Assembly: GCF_000428945.1 (NCBI RefSeq)
Contig: NZ_AUAX01000017.1
Span: forward strand, 208,942 to 272,941
Reading direction: 5' to 3'
Origin: Hamadaea tsunoensis DSM 44101
Lineage (GTDB): Bacteria; Actinomycetota; Actinomycetes; Mycobacteriales; Micromonosporaceae
DNA: 64,000 nucleotides
The translations under genes and the position numbers were made by a program. This document shows, piece by piece, positions 53,997-60,969 of the stretch; position 1 is the first letter of the stretch, and every line of letters begins with the position of its first letter. The notes beneath the pieces are model-generated. The model had not been told where the DNA came from, made no database searches, and was given only the letters and a program-made list of their open reading frames with translations.

Positions 53997-55010
53997 GCGC
54001 CACCGTCCGGCGGGCGACCAGCCGAGCGCCGGTCCGAGCCGCGTCGCCATGTCGGTGAGGATCTGCACGTAGTCCTCGTGCTCGAAGGTGAACGGCAGCG
54101 CGAACGCGACCTCGTCCACCTCCCGGAACGCCGCATGCTCCGACAACCGCTCCGCGATCTGCTCCGACGGGCCGACCAGATCGGGCGCGAACATCATCCG
54201 GCCCGGCCCCTGCGGTGCGCGCGTACGCGGCGTCCTCTTCTCCGCGTACGCGGCGTACCTGGCGCGCTGCCCGGCGGACGCGGAGTCGGTCGGGATCACC
54301 ACGAGCCCCTGCGAAACCCGGGCCGCGTCCCCGTCCGGATGGGCCGCCCGGAACGCCCGGATGTGCGACAGCTGGATCTCGGCGAAATCCTCGGACTCCT
54401 CCGCCTTGACGACGCTGGAGGTCAGGAAGTTCATCCCCTGCCCGCCCGCCCAGGCCGCCGACCGGAGGCTGCCCCCGCCGTACCACATCCGCCGGCCGAG
54501 CCCCGCCGAGAACGGCTGCACGCGCCGCGAGAACTCCTCGAATCCGACGGTCCCCTGGAAATCGGTGGCGGTCTCCCCGCGTACGAACCGCAGCAGCCGC
54601 TCCACCCGGCCGTAGGAGAAGTCCTCCGCCTCGGCGGTGTCCGGGTACAGCGCGCCCTTCACGTGCTCCCACTGCATCGGCGGCCCCACGCTGATCCCGG
54701 GATTGAGGCGGCCGCCCGACAGGATGTCCACAGTGGCCAGATCCTCGGCGAGCCGCAGCGGGTTCTCCCACCCCAGCGGCGTCACCGCCGTCCCCAGCTC
54801 GATCCGGCGCGTCCGCTGCGTCGCCGCGGCCAGCACGGCCACCGGCGACGAGATGCCGTACTGCAGATGCCGGTGCCGCAGCCACGCGCTGTCGAACCCC
54901 AGCCGCTCACCCAGCTCGATGATCTCCAGCGTCGACTCGTGGCCGCGCGCGGGATCGGCCTCGTCGAACAGCCCGATCGTCAGAAACCCCAGCCTCCGCA
55001 ACATCCCCAT
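53919..55010 (-). CDS. LLM-class flavin-dependent oxidoreductase
   Basis: 363 residues from ATG 55010 (MGMLRRLGFLTIGLFDE). It is a luciferase-like TIM barrel, with IIELGERLGFDSAWLRHRH, VAVLAAATQRTRRIELGTAVTPLGWENPLRLAEDLATVDILSGGRLNPGISVG and the GSLRSAAWAG segment. It uses FMN or F420 to oxidise small molecules. The last 26 residues are read from the antisense of the convergent PPOX gene, so its natural C-terminus may have been extended by loss of an earlier stop. The adjacent AT-rich stretch 55011-55048 probably holds its promoter. Confidence 0.88.
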   Translation of the reverse strand: MGMLRRLGFLTIGLFDEADPARGHESTLEIIELGERLGFDSAWLRHRHLQYGISSPVAVLAAATQRTRRIELGTAVTPLGWENPLRLAEDLATVDILSGGRLNPGISVGPPMQWEHVKGALYPDTAEAEDFSYGRVERLLRFVRGETATDFQGTVGFEEFSRRVQPFSAGLGRRMWYGGGSLRSAAWAGGQGMNFLTSSVVKAEESEDFAEIQLSHIRAFRAAHPDGDAARVSQGLVVIPTDSASAGQRARYAAYAEKRTPRTRAPQGPGRMMFAPDLVGPSEQIAERLSEHAAFREVDEVAFALPFTFEHEDYVQILTDMATRLGPALGWSPAGRWRSEGDGDADDRLLRQPEHAGEPVARP

Positions 55011-55048
55011 AGCCTAGGGCTCTACTTTTAAGATCCTTTTAAAGATTG

Positions 55049-55224
55049 TGTCCCGGGTTCGTCGATCTCACCTCCGCTCCTCACGCGGGAGACCGTTGCG
55101 CCCCTGTCGCTGCGCTCCGGGGACTCCACTGCCAGCTTTCTGGGGCGACGCATCGTCCACCGCCGTCCGGTCACCGTTTACCCCGAACCCCTGCCCGGCC
55201 TTTGTCGCGACTGTCCGACTTGTG
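55049..55224 (+). repeat. Long inverted-repeat arm A of gene-free element
   Basis: Begins TGTCCCGGGTTCGTCGATCT and ends with TTTGTCGCGACTGTCCGACT. It matches arm B (55811-55989) in inverted orientation across most of its length, with strongest identity at both ends. The outer ~110 bp recur a third time at 59558. Confidence 0.85.
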
Positions 55225-55240
55225 GGCGGCTACAGCGGGC

Positions 55241-55318
55241 TGGATCTTGACGGATGTCCGGAAAGAAACATCATTCCGGCCGGTTTGACGTTGCTTTCCA
55301 GGCATCCGTCAAGATCCA
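55241..55318. repeat. Nested palindrome in element core (first)
   Basis: Perfect 16-bp arms TGGATCTTGACGGATG (55241-55256) / CATCCGTCAAGATCCA (55303-55318) enclose a second stem CCGGAA / TTCCGG (55258-55263, 55274-55279). The layout is like the nested palindrome at 3731-3857. Confidence 0.85.
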
Positions 55319-55653
55319 CACTTACGGAAGCCGGTCAGCGGGCGTGGCAGACCGCGGGCAGCCCGGCCACGCCCGGCCTTTGTCGCGACTGTCCGAAATG
55401 GCGGTTGGGGTGGGTCGGCTTGCCGGTGATCGTTCGCGGCTGGGATGTAGTTTTCGGGGCTATTCCCTCGATCGATTGCGACTGAGATGTAGATACAGGC
55501 CGGGTTTCGACACCCTACCGCTGTGGATCTTGGGTGCGGGATGCGTTTCTACATCTCCACCGCTGTGGATCATGCCCAAGCCGTCCGGCCATCCCCGTGG
55601 CTCGGGATGTGGGAATGATCTTCCGTCATGTGGATTCCGGGCCTGGGTTTCTT

Positions 55654-55797
55654 GATCGGTTACGGCTGAGGTGTAAATCCGGCCCGATCTGCATGATCAA
55701 TTACGCGTCAGGTGCAGCGAAAGCCGGTCAGCGCGCTCCAGAACCGTAAACGATCATGCATCGAGCGGCTCTTTTCCCACCTCAGCCGTAAACGATC
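55654..55797. repeat. Nested palindrome in element core (second)
   Basis: Outer arms GATCGGTTACGGCTGAGGTG (55654-55673) and 55778-55797 pair at 19 of 20 positions. Inside, TGCATGATCAATTACG (from about 55690) pairs with CGTAAACGATCATGCA (to about 55761) at 14 of 16. The stems are imperfect, so the structure may be maintained by selection or by old duplication. Confidence 0.75.
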
Positions 55798-55810
55798 ACC
55801 CAGTCAGGCG

Positions 55811-55989
55811 CACAAGTCGGACAGTCGCGACAAAGGCTTGGGTCGACACCAGGCGGACGGGGTTGGGGGTAAACGGTGAGGACGCGACGGTGAACGATGC
55901 GTCGCCCCACTCACCTGGCAGTGGAGGCCCCCAGGGCCGGAACGGTCTCCCGCGCGAGGAGCGGAGGTGAGATCGACGAACCCGGGACA
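55811..55989 (-). repeat. Long inverted-repeat arm B of gene-free element
   Basis: Reverse complement of arm A, ending CCCGGGACA at 55981-55989. No clear target-site duplication is visible outside the two arms. It lies just beyond the 3' end of the GH3 gene and its terminator. Confidence 0.85.
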
Positions 55990-56029
55990 TGAATGTGATT
56001 TTGAATCTCGGGGCATTGTGGAGAAAGAG

Positions 56030-56063
56030 GGCGGGGCGGCCCAGCTAGGAAGGCCGCCCCGCC
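56030..56063 (-). terminator. Hairpin terminator of the GH3 gene
   Basis: Perfect 12-bp stem GGCGGGGCGGCC / GGCCGCCCCGCC (56030-56041, 56052-56063) with a 10-nt loop, 14 bp beyond the GH3 stop codon on the minus strand. Confidence 0.75.
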
Positions 56064-56077
56064 GGTATGGGGAAGGA

Positions 56078-59000
56078 TCAGACGGTCGTCCAGACGAACG
56101 TCGCGCTGCCGGTCTGGCCGGACGCGTCGCGGGCTGTGACGGTGACCGTCTTGGTGCCTTGGCCTGTCGCGGACCCGGTGACGACACCGGCCGCGCTGAT
56201 GGACAGCCCCGACGGCAGCCCGGTGGCCGAGTAGGTCAGGCCGGTGCCGGTGCCGGCGACGTTCCAGTTGACCGCCTGGCCGACCCGGCTGGACATGCCG
56301 TAGGGGTTCGGCACGCTGATGGTGCCGCCGGTCGGGTTGAGCACCGACGACGTGACGGCCGCGCCGACCGTCAGGGTGCCGGTGACCGGCAGGCTGCGTG
56401 ACGAGTTGCCCACCGAGATCGTGTACGCCCCGGCCGGCGTGGTCCAGCTTGTCGCGTTGGTGTTGTAGTACGCCAGGTCCTTCGCGGTGACGGTGAACGT
56501 GACCGTCTGCGATGCGCCGGCGTTCAGCGTGACGCGCTGGTATCCGCGCAGTTGGCGTACGGGTTCGCCGTTGGCCGCCGGGGCGCCGACGTAGAGCTGG
56601 GCGACCTCGGTTCCGGCCCGCGTACCCGTGTTGGTGACGGTGGCGGTGACCGTGGCCTTGCCGCCGCTGAAGGCGCCCACCTGGAGGTTGGAGAAGCCGA
56701 AGGTGGTGTAGGACAGGCCGAACCCGAACGGGAACAGCGGGGTCTTGTTCTGGCCGTCGTACCAGCGGTAGCCGACGCCGAGGCCCTCGGAGTACTGGAC
56801 CTGGTTGTTGGCGCCGGGCCACTGCGCGGCGGTGCTGGCGGGCACGTCCGCGAGGCTCTGCGGGAACGTGACCGGCAGCTTGCCGGACGGGTTGACGTCG
56901 CCGAACAGCAGGGCGGCGATGGAGTTGCCGACCTCCTGGCCGGAGTAGAAGCCCTCGAAGACGCCGGCCACCGAGCCCAGCCACGGCATGGTCGTGGCGG
57001 AGTTGGTGTGCAGCACGACGATGGTCTTCGCGTTGGCCGCCGCGACCTGCGAGATGAGGCTGTTCTGGTTGTTCGGCAGGTCGATGGAGGCCTGGTCGCT
57101 GCCTTCGTTGCCGTAGTTGTTGCTGGCGAAGACGATCGCGACGTCGGAGGTACGCGCGAGGTTGACGGCGTTGGTCACGTTCGTGCCGTCGTTGTAGGTG
57201 ACCGTCGTGCCCGTGCCCGCGACCCGGTTCTGCAGGCCGGTGATCGGCCAGGACGTGCCGGAGCTGGTGACGGTCGCGCTGCCGCCGCCGATCGACTGGA
57301 CGCCCGCGCCGCCGTCGACGCCGATGACGGCGATCGAGTGCGTGGTGGACGTCGACAGCGGCAGGACGCCGTTGTTCTTCAGCAGGACGGTGCCCTCGTC
57401 GGCACCCTGCCGGGCGATCTGCACGTGCGCGGGCGTGGTCACGTACGCGGTCGGGGAACCGGTCGGGGCCCGGTCGAACAGGCCGAAGGCGAACATCTGG
57501 GTCAGGATCCGGCTCACCATCGTGTTGAGGGTCGCCATGCTGACCGTGCCGGCCGTGACCGCCTGCTTGAGGAAGTCGGCGTAGAAGTAGCCGCCCGGCA
57601 TCTCCATGGTCATACCGGCGTTGGCGGACTCCACGGTGGAGTGCGCCGCTCCCCAGTCGCAGGTGATGAAGCCGCCGAACTGGGCCTGCTGGTACATCGC
57701 CGTGTTCATCAGGTACGGGTTCTGGCAGGCGTACGTGCCGTTGACCGTCGAGTACGCGCACATGTAGGACGCCGTCGCGCCCTGGACGGCCGAGGCCTGG
57801 AACCCGGGCAGGTAGATCTCCTGCAGGACCCGGGTGTCCACGATCGCGTTGTCCTGCGGCGTGTTGCGGTTCGTCTCCTGGTTGTAGACGGCCAGGTGCT
57901 TGGCCTGAGCCATGACACCCTGACCCTGGATGCCCCGGATGTACGCCGCGGCGGTCTGTGCCGTCAGGTGCGGATCCTCCGAGTAGGTCTCGAAGGCGCG
58001 GCCCCAGCGCGGATCGCGGACGATGTTCAGTGTCGGGCCGAGCGCCACGTTGGCGCCCTTGGCCGCGAACTCGGCCCCGGCGACCGCGCCGAGCTGCTCG
58101 GCCAGGGCCGGGTCGAACATGGCGGCGGTGGCGGTCGCGTCGGGCAGCTGCGTCACGCCGCCCATGCCGTCACCCACGCCGACCGGGCCGTCCTGCAGGC
58201 CCAGGTTCGGGATGCACAGCGACGGGATGCCGGTCAGGTCGCCGATGTAGGGGGAGGCGTTGCCGTTGCCGTGCAGGATGGAGATCTTCTGGTCGGTGCT
58301 CATCGCCGCGAGCAGCTGGGCGACCCGCTGGGAGATCGGCGCGGCCGATCCGACCCACGGGCACTGGCCGGGTGACAGGGTCGGCTGCGGCGAGGGCGAG
58401 GGGCTGGTCGGCCCGCCGGTGCTGTAGACCGCGAACTCCCACAGCGAATAGCCGTACGCGGTGGCGCGGGCGGTGCCGTTCATGCGTACGTAGCGGCCGG
58501 ACCCGGAGATGTCGAGGGTCTGCGTACCGCCGGTCGACGTGGTGGTCGAGTAGATGTTCGTCCAGCTCGTCCCGTTCGCCGAGACCTGGATCTGGTACGC
58601 CGTCGCGTACGCGGCCTCCCAGCTCAGGACGACCTTGCAGACGCTCTGCGAGCCGCCGAGGTCGACCTGCAGCCACTGCGGGTCGCTGAACGCGCTCGAC
58701 CAGCGGGACTGCAGGTTGCCGTCGACCGCGGCCGCGGCGGCGCTGCCGGCGTTCTCCTCCGACGACGCGGTCGCGGTGTGGCCGAGCGCGCTGTTGGCGG
58801 TCGAGCAGGTCCCCGGCGAGGCGGCCGGCGACGAGGTGCCCGGGCTGGGCGAAGAGCCGCCGACGACGCCGAAGACCTGGAACTCCCACAGCGAGTAGCC
58901 GTACTGGGTGGCGCGGGCGGTGCCGTACATCCGCACGTAGCGGCCGGTGCCGGCGGCGTTGATGGTCTGCGTTCCGCCGGTGCCGGTGGTGGTGGAGTAG

Positions 59001-59350
59001 ATCGTGGTCCAGGTCGTCGCGTTGTCCGACACCTGCAGCTGGAACGCGGTCGCGTAGGCGGGCTCCCAGTTCAGCACGAACTGCGTGACGTTCGAGGTCG
59101 CCTGCAGGTCGACCTGTAGCCATTGGGGGTCGCTGAACGCGCTCGACCAGCGCGTACCGGTGTTGCCGTCGGTCGCGCTCGACGCCGGGAAGACGGCGTT
59201 CTCGGCGGACGAGGCGGTGGTGGGCTTGCCCTGACTCAGCAGGATCGGGGCCGCGTGCGCGGCGGGTATCACGCCGGTCAGCAGGCTCGCCACGAGCGCC
59301 ACGGCGCTTGCGGCGGTCGCTGCCAGGAAGGCGCGGGAGCGGTTTCTCAC
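56078..59350 (-). CDS. Secreted multidomain GH3 beta-glucosidase
   Basis: 1090 residues from GTG 59350, with GAGGAG 6 nt upstream. A signal peptide (RAFLAATAASAVALVASLLTGVIPAAHA) is followed by two F5/8-type C (CBM32-like) carbohydrate-binding domains (about 36-160 and 182-310), a Pro/Ser linker, the GH3 N-terminal barrel (about 335-640), the GH3 C-terminal domain, a fibronectin-like domain and a final Ig-like domain. The nucleophile Asp565 is in GFITCDWGA, and the KHLAVYNQE and EDPHLT blocks are present. It cleaves terminal beta-glucosyl residues from oligosaccharides. The CBMs closely resemble those of the GH16 protein nearby. Two to three LacI-type operators lie upstream, implying substrate-induced expression. 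Confidence 0.93.
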   Translation of the reverse strand: MRNRSRAFLAATAASAVALVASLLTGVIPAAHAAPILLSQGKPTTASSAENAVFPASSATDGNTGTRWSSAFSDPQWLQVDLQATSNVTQFVLNWEPAYATAFQLQVSDNATTWTTIYSTTTGTGGTQTINAAGTGRYVRMYGTARATQYGYSLWEFQVFGVVGGSSPSPGTSSPAASPGTCSTANSALGHTATASSEENAGSAAAAAVDGNLQSRWSSAFSDPQWLQVDLGGSQSVCKVVLSWEAAYATAYQIQVSANGTSWTNIYSTTTSTGGTQTLDISGSGRYVRMNGTARATAYGYSLWEFAVYSTGGPTSPSPSPQPTLSPGQCPWVGSAAPISQRVAQLLAAMSTDQKISILHGNGNASPYIGDLTGIPSLCIPNLGLQDGPVGVGDGMGGVTQLPDATATAAMFDPALAEQLGAVAGAEFAAKGANVALGPTLNIVRDPRWGRAFETYSEDPHLTAQTAAAYIRGIQGQGVMAQAKHLAVYNQETNRNTPQDNAIVDTRVLQEIYLPGFQASAVQGATASYMCAYSTVNGTYACQNPYLMNTAMYQQAQFGGFITCDWGAAHSTVESANAGMTMEMPGGYFYADFLKQAVTAGTVSMATLNTMVSRILTQMFAFGLFDRAPTGSPTAYVTTPAHVQIARQGADEGTVLLKNNGVLPLSTSTTHSIAVIGVDGGAGVQSIGGGSATVTSSGTSWPITGLQNRVAGTGTTVTYNDGTNVTNAVNLARTSDVAIVFASNNYGNEGSDQASIDLPNNQNSLISQVAAANAKTIVVLHTNSATTMPWLGSVAGVFEGFYSGQEVGNSIAALLFGDVNPSGKLPVTFPQSLADVPASTAAQWPGANNQVQYSEGLGVGYRWYDGQNKTPLFPFGFGLSYTTFGFSNLQVGAFSGGKATVTATVTNTGTRAGTEVAQLYVGAPAANGEPVRQLRGYQRVTLNAGASQTVTFTVTAKDLAYYNTNATSWTTPAGAYTISVGNSSRSLPVTGTLTVGAAVTSSVLNPTGGTISVPNPYGMSSRVGQAVNWNVAGTGTGLTYSATGLPSGLSISAAGVVTGSATGQGTKTVTVTARDASGQTGSATFVWTTV

Positions 59351-59382
59351 TGTGATCTCCTCGAGGGCGGTGAGGATCATGG

Positions 59383-59398
59383 CAGGGAGCGCTCTCTG
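59383..59398. promoter_or_regulatory. LacI-type operator, GH3 proximal site
   Basis: CAGGGAGCGCTCTCTG, one change from the perfect palindrome CAGAGAGCGCTCTCTG, 33 bp before the GH3 start. A more degenerate third site (AGAG..AGC/G.TCTCT) may lie near 59433-59447, between the two better ones. Confidence 0.7.
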
Positions 59399-59472
59399 CG
59401 GAAGGACGGCGGCGCGGGGCGGCGCTCGGAGAGAGGAGCGGTCTCTGGAGGTCATTTCGGGCGGGTGGAGGC

Positions 59473-59488
59473 CAGAGAGCGCTCTCTG
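59473..59488. promoter_or_regulatory. LacI-type operator, GH3 distal site
   Basis: Perfect 16-bp palindrome CAGAGAGCGCTCTCTG with the CG centre typical of LacI-family sites, 123 bp before the GH3 start. The core AGAGAGCGCTCTCT recurs exactly before the GH16 and binding-protein genes. Confidence 0.85.
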
Positions 59489-59557
59489 AGAGTTTGGTTA
59501 TCGGGCTCAGTCTTGTCAAGGCTGTCTATTCACCCAAGATCAAATTCAAGATCTTTT

Positions 59558-59665
59558 TGTCCCGGGTCCGTCGATCTCACCTCCGCTCCTCGCGCGGGAG
59601 ACCGTTCCGGCCCTTGGGGGCCTCCACTGCCAGCACAGTGGGGCGACGCATCGTTCGCCGCGGCT
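59558..59665 (+). repeat. Third copy of the arm A/B repeat (partial)
   Basis: Begins TGTCCCGGGTCCGTCGATCT and matches the outer ~108 bp of arm A and the complement of arm B, including CTCCTCGCGCGGGAGACCGTT and the hairpin CCACTG..CAGTGG. With arm B it brackets the GH3 gene in inverted orientation. It fills most of the LacI-GH3 gap (59351-59690), which otherwise holds only the operators. Confidence 0.85.
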
Positions 59666-59690
59666 CGCCGGCGGCGCTTGGGTGGGCCGG

Positions 59691-60740
59691 CTATGCGGAG
59701 CCGCGGACGACCAGGGTGGGGGAGAAGATCGCCGAGTTCGGGCGCTTGCCCGGGTCCTCGATCTGGCGCAGGAGCATTCTCGCCATCTCGGCGGCCATGT
59801 CCTCCAGCGGCTGGCGGACCGTGGTCAGCTGCGGGCGGCACGAGAGCGCGGCGCTGCTGTCGTCGAACCCGACCACGGCCACGTCCTCGGGCACCCGCCG
59901 TCCGTGGGCGGCCAGCACCGGCAGGGCGCCCTGGGCCATCAGGTCGTTGGCGATGAAGATGCCGTCGAGGTCGGGGTGCTCGGCGAGCAGCTGGGTGATA
60001 CCCCGCTCGCCGCTGTCGGCGGTGAAGTTGCCCTCGACGCTCGGCACGTACGCGTACCCGTGCTGGGCCATCGCGCTGCGGAAGGCCGAGAGCCGGTCCT
60101 GGCTGGCGGGCATGTCGAGCGGGCCGGAGATGGTGACCACCCGCTGGCAGCCCCGGGCGATGAGGTGGTTGGCGGCCAGCCGCGCGCCCTCGGACTGCTC
60201 GACGTTGACGAAGCTGATCGGGATGGCCGCGGCGGGCCGTCCTACCAGGACGGTCGGGATCTCCATGTCGGTGAGCCAGCGCGGCAGCGGGTCGTCGGAG
60301 TGCGTCGAGATGAGAAGGACCCCGTCGACGTGGCTCTGGCGCAGGTAGCCCTCCAGGTTGAGCCGGGCGGCCTCATTCTCGGCGAGCATCAGCACCAGCT
60401 GGATCCCGCGCTCGCGCAGGACGCTCATGGCCCCGCTGACGATCCGGCCGAAGAAGGGGTCGGTGAAGACGCGGCCGAAGAACGGGTCGTCGAACGTGCG
60501 GTGCTCGGGTTCGGAGATCACCAGCGCCACCGAGTCCGTACGCCGGGTGACCAGCGAGCGGGCGGCGCGGTTGGGCACGTAGCCGGTCGCGGCGATCGCC
60601 TGCTCCACGACGGCGCGCAGTTCCGGATCCACGGTCGAGACGTTGTTGACGACGCGGGAGACCGTCGCCCGGGAGACCCCGATCGACTGGGCGACGTGTT
60701 CGAGCGTGACCGGGCGCCGTGGAGAGGGGTTCGACGTCAC
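59691..60740 (-). CDS. LacI-family transcriptional regulator of the glucan cluster
   Basis: 349 residues from GTG 60740. An N-terminal helix-turn-helix (VTLEHVAQSIGVSRATVSRVVNN, about 10-32) and the hinge helix YVPNRAARSLVTRR come first. The periplasmic-binding-like sugar domain follows (about 65-345), ending VAVVGFDDSSAALSCRPQLTTVRQP. A 9-residue in-frame tandem duplication (DPFFGRVFT / DPFFGR) lies near residue 90. It probably represses GH3, GH16, the binding protein and itself through AGAGAGCGCTCTCT sites, with a glucan oligosaccharide as inducer. A weaker operator overlaps its own promoter region. Confidence 0.93.
   Translation of the reverse strand: MTSNPSPRRPVTLEHVAQSIGVSRATVSRVVNNVSTVDPELRAVVEQAIAATGYVPNRAARSLVTRRTDSVALVISEPEHRTFDDPFFGRVFTDPFFGRIVSGAMSVLRERGIQLVLMLAENEAARLNLEGYLRQSHVDGVLLISTHSDDPLPRWLTDMEIPTVLVGRPAAAIPISFVNVEQSEGARLAANHLIARGCQRVVTISGPLDMPASQDRLSAFRSAMAQHGYAYVPSVEGNFTADSGERGITQLLAEHPDLDGIFIANDLMAQGALPVLAAHGRRVPEDVAVVGFDDSSAALSCRPQLTTVRQPLEDMAAEMARMLLRQIEDPGKRPNSAIFSPTLVVRGSA
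60445..60488 (-). repeat. 27-bp in-frame tandem duplication in LacI gene
   Basis: CGGCCGAAGAAGGGGTC (60445-60461) recurs 27 bp later as CGGCCGAAGAACGGGTC (60472-60488), 16 of 17 identical, adding nine residues to the start of the ligand-binding domain. Confidence 0.85.
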
Positions 60741-60761
60741 GAAAGCCTTTATAGCACGTTG

Positions 60762-60775
60762 GGAAAACGCTCTCT
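60762..60775. promoter_or_regulatory. Degenerate LacI-type operator, autoregulatory
   Basis: GGAAAACGCTCTCT, 11 of 14 positions of the operator consensus with one perfect half-site, 22 bp upstream of the LacI start. Confidence 0.6.
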
Positions 60776-60858
60776 CATGGTCCACTCGCGGAATTCTTGG
60801 CTGTTTCTTGGCTGAATCCCAGCCGAATCTTGGTTATCCGAGCACGTCAGCGCGGACA

Positions 60859-60899
60859 GGTACGCCCCGGCATCGCAGTGCGCGACACCGGGGCGTACC
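60859..60899 (-). terminator. Hairpin terminator(s) downstream of GH16 gene
   Basis: Perfect 12-bp stem GGTACGCCCCGG / CCGGGGCGTACC (60859-60870, 60888-60899) with a 17-nt loop. Two smaller hairpins lie closer to the GH16 stop: ACCCG-AGAAA-CGGGT near 60915 and CCGGAG-TT-CTCCGG at 60933-60946. Together they should end GH16 transcription before the LacI gene. Confidence 0.7.
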
Positions 60900-60969
60900 G
60901 GGCTACGGCCGATCACCCGAGAAACGGGTCAGCCGGAGTTCTCCGGATCTTGAGGGAACCGGGAAACGG

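Larger units (their letters stand above)
55225..55810. other. Gene-free palindrome-rich core between arms A and B
   Basis: 586 bp in which I see no gene. The ORFs here lack ribosome sites and known domains. It contains two large nested palindromes (55241-55318 and 55654-55797), an extra copy of the arm end (TTTGTCGCGACTGTCCGA at 55379-55396) and a direct repeat ACCGCTGTGGATC (near 55517 and 55559). Base composition is noticeably lower in GC than the flanking genes. It might be a non-coding mobile element or a structured RNA, and its function is unknown. Confidence 0.6.

Noticed and set aside
55048..55655. ORFs of 145 and 133 codons in the repeat element
   Set aside because: They run through inverted-repeat arms and palindromes, lack ribosome sites and domain signatures, and overlap each other in different frames.
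55225..55810. Possible CRISPR array or integron attC-like sites
   Set aside because: Repeats are inverted and nested with irregular spacing, not direct repeats with uniform spacers. No cas or integrase gene is nearby.
60790..60835. Short TTCTTGGCTG repeats with a small hairpin between LacI and GH16
   Set aside because: The copies are short and imperfect. They are not clearly related to the larger palindrome families.
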